64,000 nt of DNA, from positions 1,116,001 through 1,180,000 of the forward strand of contig NW_020194552.1 of the NCBI RefSeq assembly GCF_002865645.1, written 5' to 3'. Both the position numbers and the translations under genes were made by a program. The DNA comes from Hyaloscypha bicolor E (lineage: Eukaryota; Ascomycota; Leotiomycetes; Helotiales; Hyaloscyphaceae). Below are positions 1 to 15,014 of the stretch, one piece after another. The notes below the pieces were generated by a model. The model did no database searches and had not been told where the DNA came from. It saw only the letters and a program-made list of their open reading frames with translations. Each line of letters starts with the position of its first letter. Positions within the stretch are counted from its first letter, which is position 1.

Positions 1-3000
1 AGATCCGAATAAATCCAGAATTAGAAAAACTTATAATATTTTATATAAGATATAGGGCTTATAAATATAAGGTTTTTTTTGGAAAAGCCTAACTAATAGC
101 CCTATTATATATTAGAGATATATAAATAATATTTTCTTTAATTACCTTAATATTTTTTATATAGCTTATTTGAATAATATCCTAATTTATTTAAATAATT
201 CCCTAAAATATAAAGACTATATATAAAAGGTCTTTTAGTAGCTATAGAATACCGGCCTCTAAATAAATATTAAGAAATTAGAATTTAAAGTTATTTATAT
301 AAAGTATCTAGGCTTTATTATTTTTACTAAAAATATTAAAATAAATTTAGATAAAATAGTAATTATTAAGAACTAGTAATTACTAAAGATAATTAAAGAA
401 ATATAAGACTTTCTGGGTTTTTATAACTTTTATTAGTATTTTATTATAAAATATAGCTATAGAATATAGCTATATAATAAAGCTTCTAATAGCTCTAATA
501 TATAAGAGAGTTCCGTTTAAGTAAATAGATTAGTATTAAGAAGATTTTATTAAGCTAAAATAAGCTATATTCTTAGTATTAATTCTATATTATTATAACT
601 CGAACTTTCTTATTATAATTAAGACAAATATATTAAATAGAGTTATAGCCGGTATTTTCTTATAATAAGACCCCTAGATAAAACTCTAGTATCCGGTAGT
701 ATTTTTCTCTAAAACTATATAATTAGTAAAACTAAACTATAATATTTATAATAAAGAAATATTTGCTATTATTTTCTTTTTAGCTAAATAATAAATAGAG
801 CTAGAAGGCCTATAAGAAGCATTTTTTATAATTTATTTAGATTACTAAGCCCTTAAATACTTTATAACTATAAAGAAACTCTTAATAAAATAAGCTTATT
901 AAGTAAAATACTTTTTCTATTACTATTTTAAGCTTATATATTAGATAGATAAGTTAAATAAATAAGTGAATACCCTAAATAGGAAATATAAGAATATAAT
1001 TATTTAGAATAAGATAATAGTAGCCTATTAAACCCAAATTCTCCTCTTATAATAAAAGATTAATAATAATATTATACGAGATCTCTAATTAATTCTAATT
1101 AAAGCCTTTATAAGCCCGGCTCAGAAAGAAACCTAGTATAATAGTATCTAGCTAGTAAATAAGCTATTAAGTAAGAACTAAAAGTTACCGGAACTAAAAG
1201 AGCTATAAAATAAGGCAAGAAATAAAAAGAAAAGTATTTAAATATTATAAAATAGCCTTTTCTTATAATATAGTAAACTATTTATATCTAATAATATAAT
1301 AATACTCGAGATATTCTTATATATTACTCTTATTTAGAAGGTATATATATAGCCCCTAATAGGATATCTAGGATAAGCCAAGCTTTAATAGCTTCTTTAG
1401 GCCTACTATTACTAGTCAGGCCAAGATATAAATATTAATTAGTATAGAAATAATTACTATATTTACTAATAATCTTATATTTCTAGAAACAAAAAGCTAG
1501 GGCTTTTATATTTATTACTAGTTCCTAATTACCTTTAGTAATATATATTAATAGATTTCAAAAAGTATCTAGAAAATAAGAATAAATATAATATAGTAGT
1601 AATCTTTATTAATTACCTAGATAAGTACCCTATTATAATTTCTGTCCGAAATATAATAATAGCTAAAGAGTTAGTATTTCTATTTCTTATTTATATAATT
1701 CGCTAAATTAGTATTCCGGAGACTATAGTATCTAATTAAGGTCTCTAGTTTATATTAGATTTCTAGAGTAAGTTCTATAAATATATTAGTATAAAGCTCA
1801 AGTTATTAATTACTAACTATCCCTAAATTAATAGCTAGATAAAGATTATTAACTAGTATTTTAATTAATAGCTATATTCTTATACAAATTACTATTAGAA
1901 TAATTAGAATAAATAGGTAATAATAATTAATTACTAGTAGACAGTTCTAGTTTATAAAACTATAAGCTAATTCCCGTTTCTTATAAAAAAGAGCTATAAA
2001 CTATAGATATTATTTAACTAGAAAACCCAAATATAATCGAGTACTTTAAAGAAAAAGCTAAATAAATAAAAAATAAAGGCTCTAGTAATATAGCTCTATA
2101 AATTATAGTAAAAGATATAAGAGAATATAATATAAATATAAGAATATTATATTATTTAAGCTAATAAGTACTATTAATTAGTAAACTTTAAAATAGGAAA
2201 TAAGATATAAATTATTACTAAGTACTAGAAAAATAATTATTCGAGTTATAAGCTAGCTTATTAAATAAAAGAACTATATAAAATCCTAAAATAAATAAGA
2301 TATTTCTTTAGACTTAAGCTTCTAGAATTAATAAGAATATATCTAGTATTCTATATAAAGAAGTTATATAAAGACCTAGATAATTCCCTTTCCGGATAAG
2401 TAAATCCGGAGCCTCTATTATTAGAACTATAAAATAGGGAAATAAAATACGAAATTCAAAAAGTACTAGTAATAAAGCTATTTTATAGGAAGCTAAAATA
2501 CTAAGTCTAGTAAAAAGAATAGAACCTAGATCCGGAATAGTATCCTGCTTTCTTATTAAATAATAGTATTCTAGCTCTTTAGAGCTTTTATAATAAAAAT
2601 CCCAAATAGCCAGGACTACTATAGAATTTCTTTTATTAGTTAGATTATACTAAGAATAATATATTACCAGAACTATATAATATAAATAGAAATCCTTTAA
2701 AGTTATATATAAAAGGCCCTGGCCTTTAATATATAACTTATAACTTGGAAATTTAAATAGGGACTTTTAAAGCTCGGGAATAAGCTTACTTTAAGAGAGG
2801 GAGTAATATTACGGTTATTATAATATATAGTACTAATAGGAGTTAGACTAGAACTAGTAAGATATCTAGTATCTGAGAGAGATATCTAGTATCTAAAAGA
2901 GATATCTGGTATCTGAGTAAGATATTTATAGTTACCTAATTATTACACGTGACCCCGAGCTTAAGCTAGTATATAGGCCTATATATAGCTTGCGATTATT

Positions 3001-3106
3001 TAGATTCGAGGCTTCTTTAAGAATTTCTTCTCTCTTTAGCTTTGAATTATTAAAATAGAAATAGTCTAATTATATTTTCCAGGCTCTAGATTTTATACTT
3101 GTAATA
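1..3106 (+). mobile_element. Ty3/gypsy retrotransposon A1, 3' part, RIP-degraded
   Basis: This is the 3' half of a gypsy element whose left part lies outside the window. Bases 1 to about 2800 match 28983-31770 of the complete copy A3 almost base for base except for C/T and G/A differences, so it holds the same order: end of RT, RNase H (about 500-1000), integrase (about 1260-2600). Every frame is full of stops, many at positions where A3 or the family would have Gln or Trp, as expected from RIP. The element ends with a 3' LTR. It is non-coding today. The family call rests on the RT-RNase H-integrase order read in A3. Confidence 0.88.
2807..3106 (+). repeat. 3' LTR of element A1 (300 bp)
   Basis: The LTR starts TATTACGG and ends CTTGTAATA, the RIPed form of a TGTTAC...GTAACA pair. 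It aligns with the LTRs of A2 and A3. It is longer than they are because it holds about three tandem copies of a roughly 20-bp unit containing GATATCTAGTATCTGAGAGA (about 2860-2935), where A3 has one. A purine-rich tract (AAGAGAGGGAG) lies just upstream, as expected for second-strand priming. Confidence 0.88.
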
Positions 3107-6100
3107 ATATCTATTTACTAGCTTTTTACTAGGTTATAAGTATTAAATATTTTTTATATAAAATATAACTTTATTATATATGTTAAACTTTTTATTATAA
3201 TACTTTTTTTTTTTTTTTATTATTTCTTATTATTACTTTTCTAATATTTTTTCTTCTATTTAAATTCTTTATACTTTTTTCTATATTATTAATACTTCTT
3301 TTTCTAAAATATTATCCTTAATATATAATTTAATACTAAAATAAAATTTATATAATATATAAAATAGAAAAATTTCTATTATTAAATATATAAATTCTAT
3401 AAAAATAAGTTTTATTATCTAGTTATTTTATTAATAACTAGTATAATATTTTAAAGTTTAATTTAGATTCTTTATTTATTTATTAATTTATAAATAAAAT
3501 ACTATATTTAATTATTATTAAATCTTTAAAGAAAAATATAGATTTAATTAAAACTTATTTATAAAAATAAATTCTTTATTAGAAATATACTAAAATCTTT
3601 AATAATATAATATATAAATAGCTTTACTAATTTAGAAATTAAGATTTCTTTAGTAATTAGAATATATTATATTATTTTTTTATATTTATTAATAATAACA
3701 AATATAAAATTATATATTTTATTATAAAACCTAAAAAGAAATAATTCTATAATAAAGTTTATAGTAATTTCTTATTATAGCTTAAAGAAAATAGGAAATA
3801 AACTAAATATATTATATAATAGATATCTTTTTATTTTAGTTTATTAATATATAAAATAAGTTCTAATATAGCTTTTTATATTCTTTTTTATATTTTATTA
3901 GAATTATTTTTTTTTAAAAAAATCTCTAGTATTTTATTAATATTAAAATACTTATTTATAAAATTATTATAATTAGTTTATAATAATTCTTTTTTAAAAG
4001 CCGGCTTATTTAGTATATAGATAGTATTCTAATATTTTAATAATCTAAATATATTAAATTCCTAAATTTTAATAGTTCTAATAAAAGTTCTTTTTAAAAA
4101 CTATTTATATTATTAATATTATACTAATAAATTAAATCTTTAATACTATAATAGTAATTGAAATAATATTTTTTTATTTTTCTTATATATTATTTCGAAT
4201 CTATAATATATATTATTTATAATTAGTTATATTAGTAATAGATTTAAATAATATTATTTTTAATATTATTTTATTATTAAAATAGATTTTCTTTTCGGAA
4301 TTTTTTAGTATTTTACTAATTAAGAAATACTTCTTTTTTCTAGGCCTTATATTATAATATTATAATATTATAAAAATAATATAATATTATAAAAATAATA
4401 TAATATTCTATAATTATTATTTATAGAATTCTTTATTTTATATTTTATAATTTATTATATAATATAAATAATAAAATATTTTTATTTATATTTATTAGTA
4501 AGATTATTATATTCCGGTTAGTATTCTAAAATAAAATTAAAAATAACTAGCTTTTTTATTTATTTTATTTATTAATTATTCAGTTTTTTTTTAATTATAA
4601 AATATCTTAAGTTATTATAATTTATTTTAATAATAATAATATATTAGATATATACTAGATAATATTAATAAATATAGAATATTAGAATAATAATTAAGAG
4701 TTTAGAATTATATATTTTATATTTATTTTTAATTATTATTATTTTTTTTATATTTTTTTTATTAAAAAGCTAAGAAATTATATTTATAATTATAAATTCT
4801 AAAATATTTATTTTTATATAAATCTTTAAGGCTAGATTAAAATAATAAAGAATTAGTATTATTATAAATATAATTTTTAGTATCCTAAAAGCTTTATTTA
4901 CCTTATTTATCTAATTAAAATAATAATATAGTTTTCTATTAATTTTTAATAAATTAGTTAATTCTTTTATTATTTTAAAGTATTTATAAATAAACCTTTA
5001 GTAAAAGTTAGTAAAACCTAGAAATATTTAGATTTCCCGAATATTATTTTTTAGAACTAGTTATTTCCTAATAGCTATAACTCGACTAGGTTCTATTTCT
5101 ATATTATCTAAACTAATTATAAATTCTGAAAACTTTACTTTTTTTTATATTAAATTTATATTTTACTAAGTTTATAAAAAGCTAGTATTATTATAATTAT
5201 TTATATATATATTAGATTATAATTATATATTATTCTAGATTCTCTAAATAAATTAAAATATTATTTAAATAAATTATATAAATAATATTTATAAAGCCTA
5301 TTAATATATAATTAATATATATTTAGAATATTACTAAAGTATTAGAAAATCTAAAAGATATAATATAATATTTAAAATATTTATACTAAATTCGAAATAT
5401 TATTTTTTATTTATTATTTTCCTGAATTTATAACTAATAATAAATATTTTTTAAATCTAGTTTTATATATATTTTTTATTTTATTAATAAATAATAATAG
5501 TATTTAGTTCTTAATAATAACTCTATTTAGGTTCTAGTAATTAATATATGAGTATAAACTATTTCTCTTTTTTAGAATAAATATAATTAGAATACTAACT
5601 AAACTAGTAAAATAAAAATAAAAATTTCTAAACTAGTATTAAGATATTTCTAAAGAACTTTAAACTTTCTTTTTAATAAAATATATATAAAACTATATAG
5701 TAATTAGAATTCTAGTTCTAGATTTATATAATACTTTATTATATAATAGTCGAATAATATATTTATAGCTTTTATAAAAAATATTTAGAAAATATCCCGA
5801 TATTTTTTTTAGGAAATATAGCTATTCTATTTATAATAATAATAGTAATTCTTTTGCTATTTATTATAAAATAAGTAATTAATAAAAAAATATATATCTT
5901 ATATTTTATTATTTTAGTAAACTTTCTAGTATTTCTATATTATTTCTCTAAAAGAAATTAGGGAATTAATCTAATAAAACTATAAGAATTTAAATATTAT
6001 ATTAATATAGTTTAGATTAAAATTATATAATATAAAATATATATTAGTCTTCTTTTAATTCCCTAATATCTTTTTAGTAATAATTCCAAGAATATAATCT

Positions 6101-6756
6101 TTATATAAATAGAGTTTTCTTTTTTCTAATAAGATTAAGGAAATTATTTTTAATATTAATAAAATATTTATATTTAAAACAAGTTTTCTTTTTATATAAT
6201 TAACTTTTATATTTGAGTTAACTAATATTTTAATTCTATATTTATTTATTTTTATTTTAGGAACTTTATTTTCTATAATATAAATAAATATAATTATTAT
6301 AAAATATATTTATTTCCCGGCTTTTTTAGTTTTAGGTATTTATATATTTTATAACTAAATTTATTATAATTATAATAAGTTAATTTCTTCTAACTTAGAT
6401 AAATAGTAATATAATAATTCTCTTTCTAGTAAATAAAGCAAATTATATCCGGTTTTATAAATCCCGATATAGATATTATATTAGATCTTATTACTATATT
6501 TTTATTATTCCAGTTTTATAAATCTTATAATAAAAATATATTTTTTATTATTTTCTTTTATTATTTCTTTTTTTTTCTTTTATTTCCTTTTTTTATTATT
6601 CTATTAGCTTATTATTATATTTCTATTAAATAAATAGATTTAAGTTATTAATAATTCTTATAGCTATAAAAATAAGCTTTTTTCTTTTTTATAAAATATT
6701 TTTTAATAATTAATCTTATTTCGAATCTCTTATTTTAAGTTCTTAAATAAGTTATT
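3107..6756 (-). mobile_element. Ty3/gypsy element C, left segment (pol and gag zinc knuckle)
   Basis: Outermost element of the nest, on the minus strand and very heavily RIPed. Reading leftward, a zinc-knuckle relic (about 6385-6330; Cys changed to Tyr in a CX2C pattern) is followed by protease/RT regions. Around 5450-4980 the minus strand reads as the gypsy RT block ending in GFTNFYxRF. RNase H and integrase should occupy 4700-3400 but are too degraded to place. At 6756 the gag reading is cut by element D and resumes at 41259, so C is the host of D. The left end is not resolved: no LTR partner was found next to A1. Confidence 0.72.
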
Positions 6757-6761
6757 TTACT
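6757..6761. repeat. Target-site duplication TTACT, left copy, of element D
   Basis: TTACT directly abuts the outer end of the left D LTR. An identical TTACT lies at 41254-41258 directly outside the right LTR, 34.5 kb away. Five base pairs is the usual size for LTR-element integration. Confidence 0.88.
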
Positions 6762-6932
6762 TAATATATATAAAGATTATAGAATAGAAAGTTATATTAA
6801 ATAGTAAAAGAGTTAATTAAACTAGCTAGAAAAGAACCTAAATAAAGTATAAAGCTTTAGGAAATAAATATATAAATCCTAACTAAATAGAATAATTATA
6901 CTAGCCCTAATTTAGTAATTCTTATTATAATA
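6762..6932 (-). repeat. 3' LTR of element D (171 bp)
   Basis: It starts TAATATATATAAA and ends CTTATTATAATA on the plus strand, and aligns along its full length with 41083-41253. The two copies differ mainly by C/T and G/A changes. On the element strand the termini are TA...TA, i.e. TG...CA after RIP. Confidence 0.88.
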
Positions 6933-8049
6933 TATCTTTTAAGAAGGTATAATATTGTATTCTACTTATATTATCTAATTAGAGAGCTTTAAAATAGCAA
7001 AAATCGTCTAATATATGGGTTTTATAGAACTATATTAATATTATATACTAAATAGGCTTAGTATATATTATTTTCCCAGATTATTAAATTTCAGGAAAAC
7101 CCTATATAAAGCTTCTCTTTTTACTAATTCCAGAACCTCTAATTAATTACTTTTCTTTAATACTCTTCTAGAGCTTCTTTTTCAAGCTTCTAATTATTAT
7201 AAATATAGCTTATACTAGTTCTATCTCTTTTTATATTACTATTAAATTAATTCTGGCTTATAAATTTAAGGTATTTTTAACCTAAAATATATTACTTTAT
7301 TTTTTACTAACTTTAGATAATATTAAATAATTTATAAGTCTACTATAGGTATAACTTTTAACTATTAATATAAAGCTTGTTTTTAATAGAATATTAAGGT
7401 TTAGACCTCTATAATATCTTCTAATACTTCTAGTACTTTTGTATTAAAAGTAAAGAAATCTATATTAAAGCTTTATATTTCTTATTTTATTTATACTAGT
7501 CTTAAAGAAATCTCTTATATAGGTTATTATAAGTTCTCTATATTATTCTAAAGTTTATTTTAACTTAATATAATCTCGTTTATTCTAAAAAGCAAAAGTA
7601 ATAGTTCTTATTATAATATTATTAATAGAGATTCTTATTACTAGAAATATACTTCTAGTTATTTTTATTTAATTATTTCGATCTCTTATATTTCTATTAT
7701 ATAGTTCTTTTTTATAGAACTTCTAATTACTAAAAAATATTATAAGCTTTCTTTTCTTAATTCTTTTTTATAGATTCTGACTTTTTTAAAGCATTTATTT
7801 ACTTTTAGATATTTTATTTATATTATATTTGAGATTATTAAATCTAATAAAAAGAATAGTAATAAGAGCTTTTTTACTACGGTTTAGGAGGCTATTAAAA
7901 AGAATAAGAAATAGTCTAATTAGATAAAGAGTTTTCTATATAAGCTTATTAATACTATAATAAAGTATTTTTAGATTTCCTATTATTAGCTTTTAAGTTC
8001 TATTATTTTAATAGATTTTATAAATAAAAAATATAAATAAAAGCTTCTT

Positions 8050-9225
8050 TTTATATTATTTAATTATTTTAATCTTTATTCTAATATTCTAAAGATTTAA
8101 TAAAACTCTAAAGTTCTTGAATTTAAATCAGAATAGATTTTTTATAAGTTTATTTATAGGTATATTATTTATTTAAAAATATATAATTCAAAAGACGCCT
8201 TTATTATACTTTTAATATAGCTATATATTCTAGATATTAATATAATAGAGCTTTATAGTAATTCTTTTATTTTCTCTAATAATTAGTTAAATAGTTTATT
8301 TATTATTATAGAATATAATTTAAAGCTTTTTAAAATCTAAATATAGATTCCTAAATAGCCTCTAGAGAATTATAGTTTGCTTTATTATATAAATAACTTT
8401 ATATATTTCTGATTTAGTTAAAAAAAGTAGTTATAAAATTCTACTAAGCTATTTTTTATAATATTAAATCTCTAAAGAAGAAGATTATATATTTATAGCT
8501 TAATTATTATATATCTAAATTATTTATATATAAAGTATTAGATATAATCTATAGCTATATTTCTTTATATTCTTTATTATACTAAATTACTAAAAACCGG
8601 GTTTTAAATAAATATTAAAAAATCTAATCTATAGCTATAAAGTATTCTAGAATAGGGTTTATTAAAAACTAAAAAAGTACTAAAATAGTAAAAGCTATAT
8701 TCGGCCTAATTATAATTGTAGTATAAAGTAATAATTTAATTTTCTTTTAATATATTTTAATTTAATATAAATAAACTTAATTATTATATTTCTAAAAATT
8801 AATTCCAGATAATAAAATATTAGAATACTTTCTATTTACTATTTTAAACTTTTTAGTAATCTTCTTAATATAGGTATTATAAACTAGCTAGAGCTTTTTA
8901 GTCTTCTAATTTCTAATTATATAAATCTTTAGAAACTATTCTATATTTTATATATTATAAAGTTTATAAATTCTTTTAATCTAAATAATAATTAATTAAA
9001 TATATATTTTATTATTCTTATAATAAAGTATTTAAAAGTTATTTATATAAAAAATAATAAAGGCCTTATAATCTATATTTATATAAGTATAAGGCTTTTT
9101 ATTAAGTTTAGAAAGTCTAATTCTCTTAAAAGTATTTATCTAGTATTTATATTATAAAATAGGAAAGTCTTATAGCCTATATAAAACTCGATTTGCTTTT
9201 ATTATATAGTCTAGTATCTTAAAAC
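8050..9225 (-). pseudogene. Copia RT C-terminal half and RNase H relic of element D
   Basis: Read on the minus strand with RIP stops ignored, this stretch gives the end of a copia RT followed by RNase H. Near 8260-8080 it gives the typical copia C-terminal block (family form: HVDIHQ...R.G...I.Y..T...PADGLTK.L...KF..FR.LL.L). The reading is cut at 9225 by A2 and its upstream half is at 15295-15920. There is no intact frame, and CAA/CAG-to-TAA/TAG changes are frequent. The domain call is by recognition of the family pattern in a degraded reading. Confidence 0.7.
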
Positions 9226-9505
9226 TATTATAAATACAAGATCTAGGGCCTAGAAGGCATAATTAGACTATCTTTATTTTAATAATTCAAAGCTAAAGAA
9301 AGAAAAGAATCTTAAAGAAGCCTCGGATCTAAATAATTACAAGCTATATACGGGCTTATATACTAGCTTAAGCTCGGAGTTATATATAATAATTAGGTAA
9401 TTATAAATGCCTTATTTAGATACTAGATATCTCTCTTAGATATTAGATATCTCTCTAGCTCTAGTCTAACTCTTACTAGTATTATATATTATAATAACTA
9501 TAATA
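9226..9505 (-). repeat. 3' LTR of element A2 (280 bp)
   Basis: It begins TATTATAAATACAAG and ends AACTATAATA on the plus strand, the reverse complement of the A-family LTR. It is followed inward by TTACTTCCCTTCTTAAA, the complement of a polypurine tract. The matching LTR is 15015-15294 and has the same length. Confidence 0.88.
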
Positions 9506-12500
9506 TTACTTCCCTTCTTAAAATAAGCTTATTCCCGAGCTTTAAAAGTCTCTATTAAATTTCCAAGTTATAGGTTATATATTAAAGACCAGGGCCTTTT
9601 ATATATAACTTTAAAGGATTTCTATTTATATTATATAGTTCTAGTAATATATTATTCTTAATATAGTCTAACTAATAAGGAAGATTCTAAAGTAGTCCTA
9701 GCTATTTGGGATTCTTATTATAGAAGCTCTAAAAAGCTAAGGTACTATTATTTAATAAGGAAATAGAATATTACTTCGGATCTAGATCTTATTCTTTCTA
9801 CTAGACACGGTACTTTAGCTTTCTATAAAGCAGTTTTACTATTTATATCTCTTGAATTTTATATTCCGTTTCTCTATTTTATAGTTCTAATAATAGAGGC
9901 TCCGGATTTATTTATCCGGAAAGAGAATTACCTAGATCTTTATATAGTTTCTTTATATAAAATACTAGATATATTCTTATTAATTCCGGAAGCTTAAGCC
10001 TAAAGAAATATCTTATTTATTCCAGGATTTTATATAGTTCTTTTATTTAGTAAGCTAGCTTGCGGCTTGAATAATTATTCTTCTAATACTTAGTAATAAT
10101 TTATATCTTATTTCTTATTCTAAAATCTACTAGTTAGTAATACTTATTAGCTTAAATAATATAATATTCTTATACTTGTATTATATTCTCTTATATCTTT
10201 TTTATTATAATTTATAGAGCCATATTACTAGAGCCTTTACTTCTTATTTATTTAATTTTTCTTTTAGAATATTTAATTATATTTGGGTTTCCTAGTTAAA
10301 TAATATCTGCGGTTTATAGCCTTTTTTTATAAGAAACAGGAATTAGTCTATAGTCTTATAAACTAGAGTTACCTGCTAGTAATTAATTATTATTACCTAT
10401 TTATTCTAATTATTCTAATAATAATTTATATAGAAATATAGCTATTAGTTAAAGTACTAGTTAATAATTTCTATCTAGCTATTAGTTTAGGAATAATTAA
10501 TAATTAATAACTTAAGCTTTATACTAATATATTTATAGAACTCGCTCTAGAAATTTAATATAAACTAGGGGCCTTAATTAGATACTATAGTCTCTGGAAT
10601 ACTAACTTGGCAAATTATATAAATAAGAAATAGAAATATTAACTCTTTAGCTATTATTATATTTCGGACAGGAATTATAATAGGATACTTATCTAGGCAA
10701 TTAATAAAGATTACTACTATATTATATTTATTCCTATTTTCTAGATATTTCTTGAAATCTACTAATATATATTACTAGAAATAGTTAGGAACTAGTAATA
10801 AATACAAGAGCCCTGGCTTCTTGTTTCTAGAAATATAGAATTATTAGTAAGTATAGTAGTTATTCCTATATTAATTAATATCTATATCTTGGCCTAGCTA
10901 GTAATAGCGGGCCTAAAGAAGCTATTAAAGCTTGGCTTATCCTAGATATCCTATTAGGAACTATATTATAAGAAGAGGCCGTCTTATAATATCCAAGTAC
11001 CTTTCTTCTTATTTCTTACTTTATTCTATAGCTTTTCTAGCTCTAGTAACTCTCGGTTCTTACTTAATAGCTTATTTACTAGCTAGATATTATTATACTA
11101 GGTTTCTTTCTAAGCCGGGCTTACTAAGGCCTTAATTAGGGCTAACTAGAAATCCCGTATAATATTATTATTAATCTTTTATTATAGGAAGAGAATTTAA
11201 GTCTAGTAGGCTATTATTATCTTATTCTGGGTAGATATATTCTTATACTTCCTATTTAGGGCATTTACTTATTTATTTAACTTGCTTACCTAATATATAA
11301 GCTTAAAATAATAATAGGAAAGATACTTTACCTAGTGAGCTTGTTTTATTAAAAGCTTCTTTATAATTATAAAATACTCGAGAGCTTAATAATCTGAATA
11401 AATTATAAAGAATATCTCTTATAAATCTTCTAATTCCGCTTGCTATTTAGTTAAGAAAAGAATAATAGTAAGTATTTCTTTATTATAAATATTATAGTTT
11501 AGCTTTACTAACTATATAGTCTTAGAAAAGAATACTATCGGGTATTAAAGTCCTATCTAGGGGTCTTATTATAAGAGAATACCGGCTATAACTTTATTTA
11601 ATATATTTGTCTTAACTATAATAAAGAAGTTCGGGTTATAATAATATAGAATTAGTACTAAGAATATAGCTTGCTTTAGCTTAGTAAAACCTTTTTAATA
11701 CTAATCTATTTACTTAAATAGAACTCTCTTATATATTAAAGCTATTAGGGGCTTTATTATATAATTATATTCCGTAATAAAGTATTAATAAAAGTTATAA
11801 AAACCTAAAAAGCCTTATATTTCTTTAATTATCTTTAGTAATTACTAGTTCTTAATAATTACTATCTTGTCTGGGTTTATTTTAATATTTCTAGTAAAGA
11901 TAATAAAGCCTAGATACTTTATATAAGTAATCTTAAACTCTGATTTCTTAATATTTACTTAGAGGCTAGTATCCCGTAATTATTAAAGAATCTTTTATAT
12001 ATAATCTTTATATTCCAGGGAATTATTTAAATAAGCTATATAAAAAATATTAAGGTAATTAAAAAAGATATTATTTATATATCTCTAATATATAATAGGG
12101 CTATTAGTTAGGCCTTCCTAAAGAACTTTATATTTATAGGCTCTATATCTTATATAGAATATTATGAGTTCTTCTAATTTTAAGTCTATTCGGATCTAAT
12201 AAAATACTTGCCAAATATCTAGCTTTATATAAACCTTGGCTTAAACTAGCTATATAAGAGTTTTATAAATAAGGGAAAGAAAATAATAATTCTTTTATAT
12301 TAAGTTATTTAGCTTATAATAATTAATACAGAATTAGAGAGCTCTATTAGCCTTTTTTATAAAAAGAATTAGGGATATAAAAGGAAATTGGCTTGGTTTA
12401 ATAAAGCCCTATTAAAGGTTTTCTTTAAGGAAATACTTGATTTCCTATAGCTTATAAGTTAATTATTAATAAAGTAGGAAATACCCTAGGCTCTCTAGGC

Positions 12501-15014
12501 CTTTAGGATTATTAATCTAAATCTTGTAGTTTTATAATTAATATAGGAATAAGATATTTAATACTTTCTTTAAGAAAATATCTATAAAATCCTTAAACTT
12601 CTTTAGTAAGACTCTTGCTAGCTATTATAGCTCTATTTCTTCTGGCTATTATTTACCCGGAATAAACTTGTTCTTTTATTATAATTCTAGCTCTTTATTA
12701 ATCTCGAAAAATAATATTATAAAAAAAAGGTTCTTCTTTTTCTATAGGTTTATCTGGAAAGTAGCTAGTAAGATACCTATAATATTAATTATAGGCCTCG
12801 ACTAGCTCTTATAGCTTTTCTTTAGATAATATAGTTTTAATATTTCTATTTCTAGCTTAAGAAAAATCTTTATATTTCCCAAGGCTACTTGTATTTCTCT
12901 ATAATATTAAACTTAATTCTTTTATTATATACGGCTTTCTGAGCCCGAATTAGGAAAAGAATAAAAGGGTTTCCTCTTTATAAGCTAAGGTCTCTAGAAC
13001 TTATTTATAGCTATGGCTTTGTTTCTTTTATTTATGTTTTCTTAGTACTAGTTACTTTTCCTAGGTTCTAAGTTCTTATATATAGTAATTAGGACCTTAT
13101 CCTAACTTTTCTTTTTAGGCTAATTATTTGGCCAGATTAATCTTTTATTCTTATAATTAATTAGAATACTAGTATTTATAAACTACTATTATTCCAAAAT
13201 TATATTATATTCTCCTAATCTTATAACTAGTATAGATATTAGAATCTTTCGTTTATTAATTAAAAATATAAGCTTAATATAATAAGTAATAGGTATAGCT
13301 TGCTTATTATTAAATTCTCTTATATTATAGGATAATACTAATTAAATAGGCTTAATATCTAGAAATTATTTAATTATTCTTATAAACTTAAAATTAATAA
13401 AAGTATATTTATTTACTCTAGTATTAATAAGAAAAGAAGTCTTAATACCTAATTTATTATTACTAACTATATAAGGGAATATAAATACTTTATTTTCTAG
13501 TAATTAGCTTAAATTAATTTCTACTATATTTATATAATATAGACCTAAAAAAGAAATTTCTTTTAGGAATCCTTATTTCCCTGTTTTATATTCTTAAATA
13601 GCTTACTTATAGTAAGTACTACTAGCTTGGCTATTAAGACTTGCTTTATATACTTAGTCTTAGGCTCTAGATAGCTTCTAGATATATAACTAAATCTATT
13701 ATAGTTATAATACTTGAGATCTAAGAATCCGGGCTTTGAGGTAATAGGCTTATTTATTACTAGGGTTTTAGGAGCGGGCTTTATATAAGGGGCGCCTCCT
13801 GAACTTGGCTTATTTATATCTTTATTAGCTTTCTTAGATATCTAGTCTTTCTTTTTATAACAAGTTCGAATTTACTAGTTATTTATAATATAATATTATA
13901 TAAACTCCGTAGTATAAATAGCTAGATTATTATAATATATAGCTATAATTTCTTAGAGCTTTCAGGTAAGCTTATTATTTAGGTTATTCTTAAGGTCTTA
14001 TAAGTTAATATTTCTATCTGCTATATATTTCAGAAATAAGATATAAAATTCCTAAAAAGTCTAGTCCTTTTTTATAAATAGCTCCTTAAAGACTTGCCGA
14101 GTATTATACTTCTTATTTAAATTACTATATAGCTTCTTTAGATAGGTATATAATTCTTTAATAGTTTTATATATATATTAATTATTCTAGTTTAGATAAG
14201 AGAAGATTAATATAAGAATATAGCTATTTATATAGCTATTTATATAAATAATCTTGAGATTCTTTATCTAGTAAGTATTAGAGTTATTATAGAGCTTGTT
14301 CTTAATCTGAACTAATTAATTATTAAAGGTAATACTATTCTTAGTTATATCTTTAAAAATAAGAGAATTAGGGAATTTAATTAAATATTTATTTTCTAGA
14401 ATAGGGAAACTAGTTATTTTTATAGGCTATATAATAAGTTTCTTAATAATAGCTTTATTCTTTTATAGGGCTTACTTGATTTCTCTTAGCTAATTATAAT
14501 AATTCTTACTATAGGTAAGAATATTATATATTTTTAGAATTAGCTTAATAATCTCTTTATATAAAGCCTCTGGGCTTTAGAGTAATTCTTAGAAGTTTGC
14601 CTTTAATAGAGCAGGTTTCTTTTCTTTCTTAGCTTTCTAAAAAAAAGTATTTCTCTTATTATAAGTATTAATAGAATATTCGGACTTTTTAGGAAACTTA
14701 ATAAAAGGCTCTAGTTTACTTTCTAGTAATATACTAGTAGTATCTTATATTATAGCTTCTTCTAACTTGCCTAGTTATTCTAAAACTTACTTTCTTATAG
14801 GTCTTTATTTAATAATAAGGTTACTAGCCTATTTGCTTACCTAGCTAGTCTAGGGCTTTCTTATCTAGTTATTCTAGGGCTTTCTTTTATTCTAATATTA
14901 GTTAACTAGTATAAGAATAGCTATAATATATTATATTTATACTTATTAAAAACTAATTAGGTAAGTATTATTTAAATCCTTTATAGGATTAAGAAGTAAG
15001 TAAGCTTTGAATTA

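Noticed and set aside
3107..3500. 3' LTR of element C next to A1
   Set aside because: Compared by eye with 41900-42360 and found no convincing match; left end of C stays unresolved.
10932..11135. 67-codon plus-strand open frame
   Set aside because: Antisense to gypsy element A2, no domain, chance gap between stops.
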